Source: CAIWHR01 sp963708855 (GTDB taxonomy: Bacteria > Pseudomonadota > Gammaproteobacteria > Burkholderiales > Casimicrobiaceae). From it: a stretch of 64,000 nucleotides of DNA. Shown here one piece after another: positions 33,573 to 43,449 of this stretch. The notes beneath the pieces were generated by a model. It was not told where the DNA came from. It ran no database searches and saw only the letters and a list, made by a program, of their open reading frames with translations. Both the position numbers and the translations under genes were made by a program. Each line of letters opens with the position of its first letter. The first letter of the stretch is position 1. The stretch spans positions 214,732 through 278,731 of the forward strand of contig CAVPUM010000010.1 of the NCBI GenBank assembly GCA_963708855.1, given 5' to 3'.

Positions 33573-34163
33573 ATGAGCAAGGCTTTCACGCGCGAATCCG
33601 ACGCCGCCGACGACAACGACGACGTCGAGGTCGCCCCGCCGCTGCCGGTCGGCGCGCGCAATTACATGACGCCCGGCGGGTTCGCGCGCCTTTCCGGCGA
33701 GCTCGAGCACCTCGTCCACAAGGAGCGGCCGGAACTCGTGGTGACCGTGGCGTGGGCGGCCGGCAACGGCGATCGCTCGGAAAACGGCGACTACATCTAC
33801 GGCAAGAAGCGCCTGCGCGAGATCGACCGCCGCATCCGCTATCTGATCAAGCGGCTCGACGTCTCGGAGGTCGTCGATCCGGCGGCACCGCGCGACGAGG
33901 AGCAGGCCGGGCAGGTGTACTTCGGCGCGACGGTGACCATCTGCAATGCGCAGGGCGAGGCGCGCACGGTGGCCATCGTCGGCGTCGACGAGATCGATAC
34001 GGCGCGCGGCTACATCAGCTGGGTGTCGCCGATGGCGCGCGCGCTGCTCAAGGCGCGGGAAGGCGATACCGTGACCTTGCGCACGCCGGGCGGCGTCGAG
34101 GACATCGAGATTGTCGCGGTCCGCTACGAACCGCTCGCCACCGGCGCCGGGCAGTCCCATTGA
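33573..34163 (+). CDS. greB: Transcription elongation factor GreB
   Basis: Rescues backtracked RNA polymerase by stimulating transcript cleavage, 196 aa. The N-terminal coiled coil (YMTPGGFARLSGELEHLVHKERP) carries the acidic tip GDRSENGDYIYGKKRLREIDRR, which is the GreB/GreA active loop, and the C-terminal FKBP-like domain has VYFGATVTI and ISWVSPMARALLKAREGD. The first 27 residues are an acidic extension (DAADDNDDVEV). GGGAG precedes the ATG. Confidence 0.94.
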   Translation: MSKAFTRESDAADDNDDVEVAPPLPVGARNYMTPGGFARLSGELEHLVHKERPELVVTVAWAAGNGDRSENGDYIYGKKRLREIDRRIRYLIKRLDVSEVVDPAAPRDEEQAGQVYFGATVTICNAQGEARTVAIVGVDEIDTARGYISWVSPMARALLKAREGDTVTLRTPGGVEDIEIVAVRYEPLATGAGQSH

Positions 34164-34195
34164 CGCGGCGAGAGTCCTGAGGCTAGAGTGCTCTC

Positions 34196-34441
34196 ATGAA
34201 TGCGCCCACCACGCCCGCCGCCTCCGCGACCGGCGGCGACATCGAAGAGGAGTTCGACGCGCTGGAACGGCGACTCGGCCTGCTGGTTTCGCACGTGAAG
34301 GTGTTGCGTGCGACCAACGACAATCTGCGCCGGGATCTTGCCGCGGCGGAGGCGCACAACCAGGCGCTTTCCGAGCGCGTGGCCGAAGCGAAACGCCGGC
34401 TGGACGCGCTGCTGGCACGCCTGCCGGAGCCCGCGCAATGA
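34196..34441 (+). CDS. Small coiled-coil protein upstream of zapA (ZapB/TIGR02449-like)
   Basis: Protein of 81 aa: a short disordered N-terminus (to residue 15) and then one continuous heptad-patterned helix (EEEFDALERRLGLLVSHVKV..NDNLRRDL). Position directly before zapA matches the TIGR02449/ZapB-like genes, whose products are thought to act with ZapA at the division ring. Assignment rests on context and coiled-coil character; no catalytic motif exists. Confidence 0.7.
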   Translation: MNAPTTPAASATGGDIEEEFDALERRLGLLVSHVKVLRATNDNLRRDLAAAEAHNQALSERVAEAKRRLDALLARLPEPAQ

Positions 34442-34502
34442 GCGCCGCCGCAAGCGTGGGCGCACTCCGGTGAGCGCGCGGTCGGCCGGCTCCGGCGAGC
34501 GC

Positions 34503-34826
34503 ATGGCGACGCTGGACGTTTCGCTGCTGGGCCGCGACTACAGGGTCGCCTGCCGGGATGGAGAGCAGGCCGAGCTCAGGGATGCCGTCGCTTTTCTCGA
34601 AACCCGGATGCGCGCGATCCGCGACGGCAGCAAGTCGAGCTCCGTCGAGCGTGTCGCGGTAATGGCGGCGCTGAACCTCGCGCACGACTTCCAGCGCGAA
34701 CGCGCCGCGCCGCCGGTCGCGTCGGCGGCGCCCGGAGACATCGACGTCGCCGCGCTGCGACGCAGAATCGCCGGCATGCAGTCAGCCATCGATCAGGTGC
34801 TGCCAGGCACGGAGAAGCTGCTCTGA
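34503..34826 (+). CDS. zapA: Cell division protein ZapA
   Basis: FtsZ-bundling protein of 107 aa. The N-terminal globular head shows VSLLGRDYRVACRDGEQAELRDAVAFLE with the following RMRAIRDGSKSSSVERVAVMAALNLAHDF, and a C-terminal helix forms the tetramer stalk. A GTG at 34470 would add 11 residues; the ATG at 34503 fits the family start. 6S RNA follows, the classical betaproteobacterial and gammaproteobacterial neighbour. Confidence 0.9.
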   Translation: MATLDVSLLGRDYRVACRDGEQAELRDAVAFLETRMRAIRDGSKSSSVERVAVMAALNLAHDFQRERAAPPVASAAPGDIDVAALRRRIAGMQSAIDQVLPGTEKLL

Positions 34827-34856
34827 CGGATCGGGGCGGCACCTGCTCAAACCATG

Positions 34857-35036
34857 TTCCCTGCGGTGTTCGAGTTGTCCATATACTCTTTGAACCAATG
34901 CTGACCAGCGAGGTTGCCGAGCCATTTGCGGGCTGGTGTGCGCTCCCACGCGGAAGCGCCTGAAGGCTCCGGCAGGCGACCCTCTTGAACCTCAGGTTCA
35001 GGATGAGGGCAATACGGCACAGGCGGGGAACACCCT
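34857..35036 (+). ncRNA. ssrS: 6S RNA
   Basis: RNA that binds sigma70 RNA polymerase in stationary phase. It starts about 30 bp after zapA. The closing stem pairs TTCCCTGCGG at 34858-34867 with GGCGGGGAA at 35022-35030. Between them lie the conserved GTGTTCGAGTTGTCCATA, CTCTTTGAACC, GTGTGCG and CCTGAAGGCTCC segments, and CTCTTGAACCTCAGGTTCAGGATGAGGGC (long hairpin) seen in betaproteobacterial 6S RNAs. CCCTTTTC after the closing stem may be its terminator. Ends are estimated. The remaining 82 bp up to the next gene hold nothing I recognise. Confidence 0.85.
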
Positions 35037-35118
35037 TTTCGTCCGCGCGCCCGGCAGCGGACGTTGGCTTCGAACGATGATGTTGCGCACTTTCGATTCG
35101 CACGCGCGAGCGGACCGA

Positions 35119-36130
35119 TCAGCGCTTCCGATCGCCGCGCGCCTGTTCGGCCTCGACGCGAATGGCGATCGCGAACTCCTCCGGTGTCTCGATGATCGCC
35201 TCATATCCGAGACTGGCGAAGCGCCGGCGGATGTCCTTGTCGTTGAGCGCTGCGCGCAGAGCGTCCGACAGCTCGGTGATCACCGCGGCAGGCGTGCCGA
35301 TCGGCGCGACGATGCCGTACCACGGTTCCACGACAACGCCGGATAGTCCGGCCTCGGCGAAGGTCGGCACGTCGGGCGCGAGCGTCAGACGGCGGCTGCC
35401 GCCGGTGGCCAGGATGCGGACCGTGCCTGCAGGGACAAACGGCAGCGCGAGCGCCAGGTCGCAAAACGTCGCGTCGACCTGCCCTGCGACTACCGCCTGC
35501 AAACTGAGCGCGCCACCCTTGTAGGGAACTTCGAGGATCTTGACGCCCGCCGCGCTCTCGAGCAGGCCGAGCGCGCGCGCGGCGTTGCTGCCGGTGCCGA
35601 CGGTGGCGAGCGTAAGGCCCTCCGCTCGAACGCGGGCCAGGTCCACGAACTCCCGGACCGTCGCGGCGTCCAGTCCGGCGCGCACCGCCAGCACATAGCC
35701 GACGCGGGCGATGCGTCCCACCGGCGCCCAGTCCCGCAACGGATTGTACGGAGCCGTGTCGCGTCTGTGCCGCCGCCGATGCGATGTTCGCGTTCGAGCC
35801 GACCAGCAGCGTGTGGCCATCGGCCGGTGCCCGCGCCACCATGCGGCTCGCGATCGTGCCTGCGGCGCCGCCGTGGTTCTCGATCACGACGCTCTCGCTC
35901 CACCGCGCGGCGAATTGCTGGGCGACGAGGCGCGCCATGGTGTCGGTCTGGCCGCCGGGTGCCTGGCCGACGATCAAGCGGACGGTGCGCGTCGGGAACG
36001 TGGCGGCGGCGGCCAAACGGGGCAGCGCGGCCAGCGCGGCGCTGGCGAGCGCTCCGGCCACCAGACGCCGGCGCAACGGCGACGTTGCCGACGCCGCCAT
36101 TCCGCATCCATTTCTGTCGCAATCGTTCAT
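35119..36130 (-). pseudogene. Bug/TctC-family tripartite tricarboxylate transporter binding protein, one apparent frameshift
   Basis: Periplasmic solute-binding protein of the Bug type, about 336 residues if repaired. The first part (start 36130) has a signal peptide (RRRLVAGALASAALAALPRLAAA), FPTRTVRLIVGQAPGGQTDTMAR and GSNANIASAAA. Near 35765 the frame changes by one base, and the rest (TAPYNPLRDWAPVGRIARVGYV, VPYKGGALSLQAVVAGQVD, DVPTFAEAGLSGV) continues to 35119 in another frame. Either one base is extra in the sequence or the gene is broken. The ATG overlaps the stop of the NRPS thioesterase segment (ATGA), so it was translated with it. Such proteins usually bind small carboxylates; this one has no adjacent tctAB. 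Confidence 0.82.
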
Positions 36131-36783
36131 TGGATTGCGCGCTCGCGTGCGCGGACGATCGCGGCACGCACGACCTGCGCCATTTCGTCCGCGTGACGGG
36201 TGATGAGGGTGACGTGGTCGCCGGGCAGGCCGTGGATCTCCGCGCTCGCCGCCAGGCGCGACCAGCCCAGGTCGCGCCTGGCGTCGTCGAGCGTGTGCGA
36301 GCGCACGATCACGATGTGGGTCGCGCACGGGCCGCCCGCGTAGCGGTCCATGGCCCGCGAGTAACGCAGCTCGGCATCGGACTGGCGATCGTGCGGCGCG
36401 AGGATGCGCACGTCGCCGCCCGGACCGAACGTCACGTACGCTTCGCCCGCCGGCGATTCGCCCGCGGCGGCCGTGCCGCTAGGCGCGCGGGCCTCGATCA
36501 TCACGACGGCCGGGACCTGCTCGCCCTGCTGCATCAATTGCCGCGCCATCTCGAAGGCGACGAACGCCCCGTTGCAGTGCCCACCCAGGACATACGGCCC
36601 GTGCGGACGGAGCGCGCGCAGCGCGCGGATGCGATCGGCGGCCATCGCCTCGATGGTCTCGGGTATCGCCGCGTCGACGAGCCCGTGCGGGTGCACGATC
36701 AGCATCGGCTGGTCGGGCCCGAGCGCGTGCGCGAGCGCCCGGCTGTAGAAGCCGCCCCCGGTGAAGTCGCCGTGCAGGAACAC
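36127..36783 (-). CDS. Thioesterase segment of the NRPS as read in its own frame
   Basis: Type I thioesterase domain of 218 residues readable from an internal ATG at 36783 (MFLHGDFTGGGFYSRAL). It releases the finished chain from PCP 2. The nucleophile elbow reads GGHCNGAF, so Cys (codon 36576-36574) replaces the usual Ser of GXSXG. The later acid and histidine are plausible in the ILAPHD and LPGDHVTLITRH segments. Because the preceding frame shifts near 36793, it would be made as a separate protein only by internal initiation; more likely it is the natural C-terminus of the synthetase. Confidence 0.7.
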   Translation of the reverse strand: MFLHGDFTGGGFYSRALAHALGPDQPMLIVHPHGLVDAAIPETIEAMAADRIRALRALRPHGPYVLGGHCNGAFVAFEMARQLMQQGEQVPAVVMIEARAPSGTAAAGESPAGEAYVTFGPGGDVRILAPHDRQSDAELRYSRAMDRYAGGPCATHIVIVRSHTLDDARRDLGWSRLAASAEIHGLPGDHVTLITRHADEMAQVVRAAIVRARERAIQ

Positions 36784-39700
36784 GAACGGCGGCCAGCGTG
36801 CCCTCGCCGTGGATGGTCACGATGGGCGCCGTGAGGTCCGGCGCGCCCTCGCGGAGCACGCGCGCGAGGCCGGCGATCGTGTCGTCGACGAACAGCGCCG
36901 TGAGCGGGGCCGCGAGGCCGGTCTCGCGCTCGATCTCGTCGACGAGCCGCGCCGCGAGCAGCGAATGCCCGCCGATCTCGAAGAAGCGGTCGAAGACGCC
37001 GACCTCCCGGAGGTCCAGGAGTTTCTCCCAGATGCGCACCAGCACCTGCTCGAACATGTCGCGCGGCGCCACGCGTACGCCTGCGCGCGGAGCACCGGGC
37101 TCGCGGACGGCCGGGAGTGCGCGTCGGTCCAGCTTGCCGCTCGCATTGAGCGGCAGCGACGGCAGCCAGACGATCGACGCCGGCAGCATGTACTCCGGCA
37201 GGATGGGGCGCAGGTCGCGCCAGAGGTTCGCCGGCGGCGGACCCGAAGCGGCCGCGCTGACGACATAGGCGACGAGCTGCCGCGTTTCGGAGTTGTCGCC
37301 GCGGACGGCGACGGCCGCGGCGCGCACCTGCGGCAGGCGCGCGATGACCGCCTCGATCTCCTCGAGCTCGATGCGGTGGCCGCGGATCTTGACCTGCCGG
37401 TCGCGCCGGCCGAGGAACTCGATCGCGCCATCGTCGCGCAGGCGCCCCAGGTCGCCGCTGCGGTAAAGGCGCCGCGACGGGAGCTGCTGCGATCGCGCGC
37501 TCGACGAAGCGGTCCGCCGGCCCCGCGGACGCGTTCAGGTAACCGAGCGCGAGCGCGGGTCCGCCGATGCAGATCTCGCCGGGCTCGCCGGGCGCAGCCA
37601 GCTCGAAATCGGGGCGCAGCAGGTACGCCTCGGTGTTCGCGAGCGGGCGGCCGATCGGGATGGTCGCCGCGTTCGGCGCCACGTCGCGGACCTCGTGCCA
37701 CGTGGCGAACGTCGTCGCTTCGGTCGGCCCGTAGACGTGGAGCAGGTGCTGCGGCGGCCCGGCGCGAATGACGGCGGCGACGCGGCTCGGCTCGACGGCC
37801 TCGCCGCCGAAGAGCACATAGCGGCAGGCCCGGAACGCGTCGGGAACCTCGCCGGCGACGATGTTGAACAGCGCGGTCGTCAGGAACAGCGCGGTCACGC
37901 CTTCGTCCGCGATCGCCGCGGCCAGCGCGCGCGGAGCGATCGCCGTCGTCTTCGCGATCGGCACGATCCGCGCGCCGTTCAGCAGCGCGCCCCAGAATTC
38001 GAACGTCGATGCGTCGAAGGCCGGGTTGGCGATCTGCGCGACCGTGTCGTCGGGGCCGAGCTGCGCGCAGTCGGTGCCGCACACGAGGCGCAGCACGGCG
38101 CGATGCGGAACCACCACGCCTTTCGGCGCTCCGGTGGACCCCGACGTGTAGATGACATAGGCCGCGTCGTCCGGGTGCGCGGCGGCTTCCGGCGCGTCGG
38201 CGGCGCGGGCGGCGATGCGCTCCGCATCGCGCTCGGGTCGAATGACGCACGCGCTTGACCCAGCGAACATCGTGGCAAGCGCGTCGTCGGCGATCACGTG
38301 GGTCACTGTCGCGTCGGCGAGCATGAACGCGAGGCGCTCCGGGCGGAACCTCGGGATCGATCGGCAGGTAGGCCGCGCCGACTTTCAGCACGGCAAGCCA
38401 TGCGACCGCGATGTCCGCGGTCCTCCGACGCGCGACCGCAACGAAGGCGCCGGTGGCAACGCCCTGCGTTCGCAATTCCTGCGCCAGGCGGTTGGCGGCG
38501 GCCTCGAGGCTGCCATAGTCGAGCGCTTCGACCGCCCTGGCGCCGGGATTCGCGCGCGCCCGTTCGGAGAAGCGCTCCGGAATCGTCGTCGCTGCGGGAT
38601 ATTCGAAACCGGGCCCGCGCGCCGCAGCGGCGACTCGGGCGCGGGTCGCATCGTCCATCAGCGGCAGCGTTGCCGCCGGTCGTGCCGGGTGCGCTCCCAT
38701 CGCCGCGACGAGCGTCGCGTACTGCCGGCTCATTCGTTCGATTGTCCCGCGCTCGAAGAGGTCCGCGCAGTAGGTCCAGTGCGCATCGATCCGATCCGGC
38801 GATTCGACGAGGGTGAGGGTGAGATCGAACTTCGCATGCTCGATGGAGGCCGCAACCGGACGCACTTCGGCGCCCGCGAGCTGCAGATCGTCCCGGTCGC
38901 GATTCACCATCGAGAACGCCACCTGGAACAGCGGATTGCGCGAAGGGTCGCGCGGCGCGCCCAGTGCTTCCACCAGCGTCGCGAACGGCAGGTCCTGGTG
39001 TTCGATCGCTTCCAGAACCCGGCCGCGCATTCGTCGCAGCAGCTCCGTCGCCGTCGGTGCGCCGGACAGGTCGGCGCGCAGCACCACGGTGTTGGCGAAG
39101 AAGCCGATGACCTCGGCCAGCTCGGGCGCCGGCCGCCCGGCAACCGGCGTCCCGATCGCGAGATCCTCGTCGCCCGACAGACGCGACAGCAGTGCGGCAA
39201 ATGCGGCGAGGAAGGCGATGAACGGTGTCGCGCCCTCCTTGCGTCCGAGCGCCCGGAATGCCGCCACCGCTTCGTGCGCGAGCGTGCTCGTCACCCGTCC
39301 GCCGTGGAAGCTCGGCGTCGGCGGTCGGTGGAAATCGGTTGGCAGCGCGAGGACCGGCAGATCGGCAAGCCGCGCCTTCCAGAGCGCCAGCAGCCGCGTC
39401 TGCTTCGCGCCACCCTGCTCCTTCGCCTGCCATACCGCGTAATCGGCGTAGTCGATCGGCAACGCCGGGAGGGTGGGGTCGGAGCCGGCACGCGCCGCGG
39501 CATAGGCGTCGGTCAAGTCCTTGTGCAGCGCATGCGCCGAGATGCCGTCGCCGAGGATGTGATGCCAGACGCGCAACAGCGCATGGCGGCCATCGGCGAG
39601 TTCGAACAGCGTCCAGCGCAATGGCGTCGCCGCGGCAAGATCGAAGGGCCGCAGCGTGCGCTCGCGCACGGCATGTTCCAGCCGCTGCTCTTCATTCTCG

Positions 39701-41811
39701 CCCGGCGCCACCGTGACGATCTCCAGCTCGGTCCGCGGGTCGGGGTCGATCACCTGGCAAGGCAGCGTGGCGACCGTGGTGAAGCGGGTGCGCAGCATCG
39801 GCTGCCTGACCGCGACCGCCGCCAGCGCCGTCCGCAGCGCGCCGACGTCGAGCGGGCCATCGATGCGCCACAAGCGCGCCTCGTGGTACGCCGCGCTGCC
39901 CGGATCGAGCCGCTGCAGGAACCAGGCGCGGGCTTGCGTGCCCGAGAGCGGCACGGTTGCTCCGGCAGCCCGACGCGGTATCGTCAGGACGCCGGCAGGC
40001 GCCGTGCGCCGTGCGCGTTCCGTATCGATGCGCCGCGCCATCGCGGCGATCGTGCCCGCGTCGTCGAACAGCGCCGCCACCGGAATGGCGACGCCGAAGA
40101 CCGCCGAGACCTCGTCCAGCAACTGCGTCCCGCGCAGGGAATCTCCACCGAGCATGAAGAAATTGTCGTCGCGTCCCGGTGATGCCAGTCCGAGCGCTCT
40201 CGACCAGAGTCCCGCCAGTGCCGTCTCGAGCGGCGAGCGCGGCGGCGCGGACTTGCCGCCCGCGACCGGGCCGTCCGCCGCCGACGTGCGCCGGACCCAT
40301 TCGGGCAGCGATCGGCGTAGCAGCTTGCCCGCCTGATTGCGCGGGAGCGCATCGACGAACCACAGGTGTCGCGGTGCGCGGCGAGGACCGAGTTTCATCC
40401 GCGCCTGGGCCAGCGCGCTCGTCGCGTCGAGCCCGCTTTCGGGCGTGCGCACGACGGCGGCGACCAGTTCCTCGCCCAGCCGGACGTGCGGGATCCCGAA
40501 TGCCGCGGCGTCGGCGATGCCGGGAATCGTACGCAGTACGGCATCAATCTCGACGGGCGAGATCTTCTCGCCGCCACGATTGATGACGTCGTCGATCCGC
40601 CCGACGACATGCAGTTCGCCGTCGGCATCGAAGCGCCCGAGGTCGCCCATGCGAAACCAGTCGCCGGCAAAGGCCCGGGCCGTCAGTTCCGGGTCATCGA
40701 AGTAGCCGGCGAAGACCTGCGGCCCGCGCACCTGTATCTCGCCGATCGCGCCCGGCTCCAGCGTGCGCCCCTGCTCATCCACCAATCGGATCTCGCATGC
40801 CAGCGGCAGCCCAACCGAGCCGCGGCTGCGCGCGGCTGGCGGCAATCGCTGGTGCGCGACAAAGCCCGATTCCGTGGACGCGAGCCCGGTCACAATGGGC
40901 ACTTCAAACGCCTTGGCGAGCCGATCGATTTCGTCGGGTTCAAGGCGCCCCGATGCCACGCGCAGCAAGCGCAACCGTCCCGTCCGGACGTGGCGGCCGG
41001 CGTCGACTCGCTGCAGCAATTCGCGCATGAACGTGTACGAGGCGCTCGTATATGTGACTTCACCACTCTCGACCGCGGCGAGAAAGGCATCGACATCCCC
41101 CACCGGCAGGCAGGCGACGGCGCCGCCTCCGACCAGAGAAAGCAGGAAGGCCGCGCGAATCCCGTTGGCGAGGTGCATCGGCACTACGTGCGCCGCTACG
41201 TCGCCCGGCCCCAGCGCGAGACACTCTGCCATGGCCCGCACCGTCGTCAGGAGCTGGCGCTGACGGTGGGGGACAAGCTTCGGACGGCCGGTCGTGCCGG
41301 AGGTTGCCGAAACGTAGACCGTTTCCGGCGCAACGACCGGAATGGACTCGAGCGAGGCCCGCGGGCGGGACAGTTCCAGGTCGAATGCGCCGGCCATGCC
41401 ATTCGCGTCCGGCACCACCGAGATCTCCGCGATGCCAAGACGCCGCGCGGCCTCGCCGATGGGATGGTCCGATCCCGCCGGCACGGCCACGGCCTTGGGC
41501 TTGAGGCGCTGCAGCAGCGCGACGTAAGCCTCCGCAGTCAAGCGGGGGTCCAGTGGCGCGAGCGTCGCGGCAACCGGCATGATCGCCAGCGCCGCCGCAC
41601 TCTCCGCGCGTGCGTCGGTGGTCCACGCGACGATGTCGCCACGGTCGATGCCCCAGGCCCGGAGCCGGGCGCCGACGGCGCGAATTCGGCACCCGAGTTC
41701 CCCGAAGCTCATTGCCACGTGACCCGGTGCCAGCAAAGCAACCGCCGAAGGCTGCTCCGCCGCGAGCGTCAGCAGGCACACTGTCAGATCGTCGGGACGG
41801 GGCTCGGCCAT
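36127..41811 (-). pseudogene. Dimodular nonribosomal peptide synthetase A-PCP-C-A-PCP-TE, three apparent frameshifts
   Basis: About 1,890 residues if repaired. Adenylation 1 (about 41790-40290): SATSGTTGRPKLVPH, GLASTES, GDLGRFDADGEL, RNQAGKLLRR; it resembles acyl-CoA ligases and lacks the Asp that binds an amino group. PCP 1: FFMLGGDSLRG with Ser558. Condensation (about 39960-38700): WHHILGDGIS. Adenylation 2 (about 38600-37090): YTSGSTGAPKGVV, YGPTEATT, LYRSGDLGRL, SGKLDRRAL; by eye its ten-letter code is DAFFLGVTFK, close to isoleucine codes. PCP 2: FFEIGGHSLLAA. Thioesterase (36830-36127). Frames change by one base near 38341, 37495 and 36793, each explained by one extra base, with no other stops. 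The ATG at 41811 fits; a 14-bp palindrome lies upstream. Confidence 0.85.
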
Positions 41812-41842
41812 GGCGTGACGCGGGGACGCAGGTCCGGTATTG

Positions 41843-41856
41843 GATGGCGCGCCATC
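41843..41856. promoter_or_regulatory. 14-bp perfect palindrome upstream of the NRPS
   Basis: GATGGCGCGCCATC is self-complementary and lies 32 bp ahead of the NRPS start, a suitable place for a dimeric regulator. No regulator gene is adjacent. The rest of the 308-bp gap between the NRPS and the EVE-domain gene contains only the candidate promoter at 42019 and a single CRISPR-repeat-like string that I reject. Confidence 0.35.
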
Positions 41857-42018
41857 TTCCGGAAACCGCGCATGCGTGCGAGGGTCGCAATTATATCCCT
41901 GGTTATGCTGTCTGCCGGGGATTGAAACTCGACATGGCGGCCATGCACACGGGGAAAGCCCGCGCGTTCCAGGCGACGCTTGCTTACTGCGCGCTGGCGC
42001 AGGGGGGGACGCAGCGCG

Positions 42019-42027
42019 TGGGATAAT
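42019..42027 (+). promoter_or_regulatory. Candidate extended -10 promoter for the EVE-domain gene
   Basis: TGGGATAAT is an extended -10 element (TG, one base, GATAAT) 93 bp ahead of the EVE-domain start. No clear -35 box is present, which extended -10 promoters can do without. Confidence 0.35.
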
Positions 42028-42119
42028 GCAGCCCCGGGAAGACGAGGCCGGCCCGGTCCCGGTTACCTCCGGCCCCATTGTCTCCAAGAGCGCCGGCCAC
42101 GGCGCGTGGATCGCAGGCG

Positions 42120-42587
<468 letters not shown>

Positions 42588-42602
42588 CGGGGCGGGAGGG
42601 AA

Positions 42603-43406
42603 ATGGATCTTGCGTTGGTCGGCGCGCTCCTCGTGCTGGGCGGAGCGGTCGGATTCCTTGCCGGGCTGCTGGGCATCGGCGGCGGGATGACGATGGTGCC
42701 GCTGCTCACCATCGTGTTCACGCGGCAGGGGTTTGCGCCTGAGCACATCGTGCACATGGCGGTGGCGACGGCGACGGCGACCATCCTGTTCACCTCCGTC
42801 GCGTCGATGCGCGAGCACCAGCGGCATCAGGCGATCCTGTGGCCGGTGGTTGCCGCCTTGGCACCGGGAATCACCATCGGCTCGTTCCTCGGTCCGCAGA
42901 TCGTCGGCGGCATGTCGACGGCCGTGTTGTCGGCCTTCTACGGTGTGTTCGTCGCGGCAGCGGCCACCAACACGCTGCTCGACCGCAAGCCCATGCCCAC
43001 GCGGGAACTCCCCGGCAAGAGCGGGCTGTTCGCGGTCGGTGGCGGCATCGGGCTCGTTTCGAGCATGGTCGGTGCCGGCGGAGCCTTCCTGTCCGTCCCG
43101 TTCATGACGGCCTGCAACATCGGCATCCGGAACTGCGTCGCGACCTCGGCAGCGCTGGGATTGCCGATCGCCGTCGCCGGCACGGTCGGCTTCGTCGTCG
43201 CGGGGCTCGGCCAGTCCGGGCTGCCGCCGCACACGGTCGGGTACGTCTACGTGCCGGCGCTGCTTGCCATCGTGGCCGCAAGCGTGATCTCGGCGCCGAT
43301 CGGCGCGCGTGCCGCGCACCGCTGGCCGGTGAAGAAACTCAAGCGGGCATTCGCTCTGCTGCTATACCTGCTTGCCTCCTACATGCTGTGGCGGGCATGG
43401 CGTTGA
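42603..43406 (+). CDS. Sulfite exporter TauE/SafE family permease
   Basis: Inner-membrane protein of 267 aa with about eight hydrophobic helices in two TauE repeats. The opening GGAVGFLAGLLGIGGGMTMVPLL and the internal GGIGLVSSMVGAGGAFLSVPFM are the paired repeat motifs of the TSUP family, which export sulfite, sulfoacetate or other small organic anions. The gene faces the oxalate operon and could export a carboxylate or sulfonate; the substrate is not deducible. GGAGGGAA lies before the ATG. Confidence 0.87.
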   Translation: MDLALVGALLVLGGAVGFLAGLLGIGGGMTMVPLLTIVFTRQGFAPEHIVHMAVATATATILFTSVASMREHQRHQAILWPVVAALAPGITIGSFLGPQIVGGMSTAVLSAFYGVFVAAAATNTLLDRKPMPTRELPGKSGLFAVGGGIGLVSSMVGAGGAFLSVPFMTACNIGIRNCVATSAALGLPIAVAGTVGFVVAGLGQSGLPPHTVGYVYVPALLAIVAASVISAPIGARAAHRWPVKKLKRAFALLLYLLASYMLWRAWR

Positions 43407-43449
43407 GCCGCGCGCCGTCCGGCAACATCAGCGGTGCGGCGCGTGGCAC

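Noticed and set aside
36817..37480. Continuation of the first NRPS frame to 36817 as a 1,788-codon product
   Set aside because: After about 38341 the translation turns Arg-rich and domainless, while the A2 domain continues in another frame.
41920..41931. GGGGATTGAAAC string resembling the 3' end of a type I CRISPR repeat
   Set aside because: It occurs once only; no repeated copy, spacing or cas gene is present.
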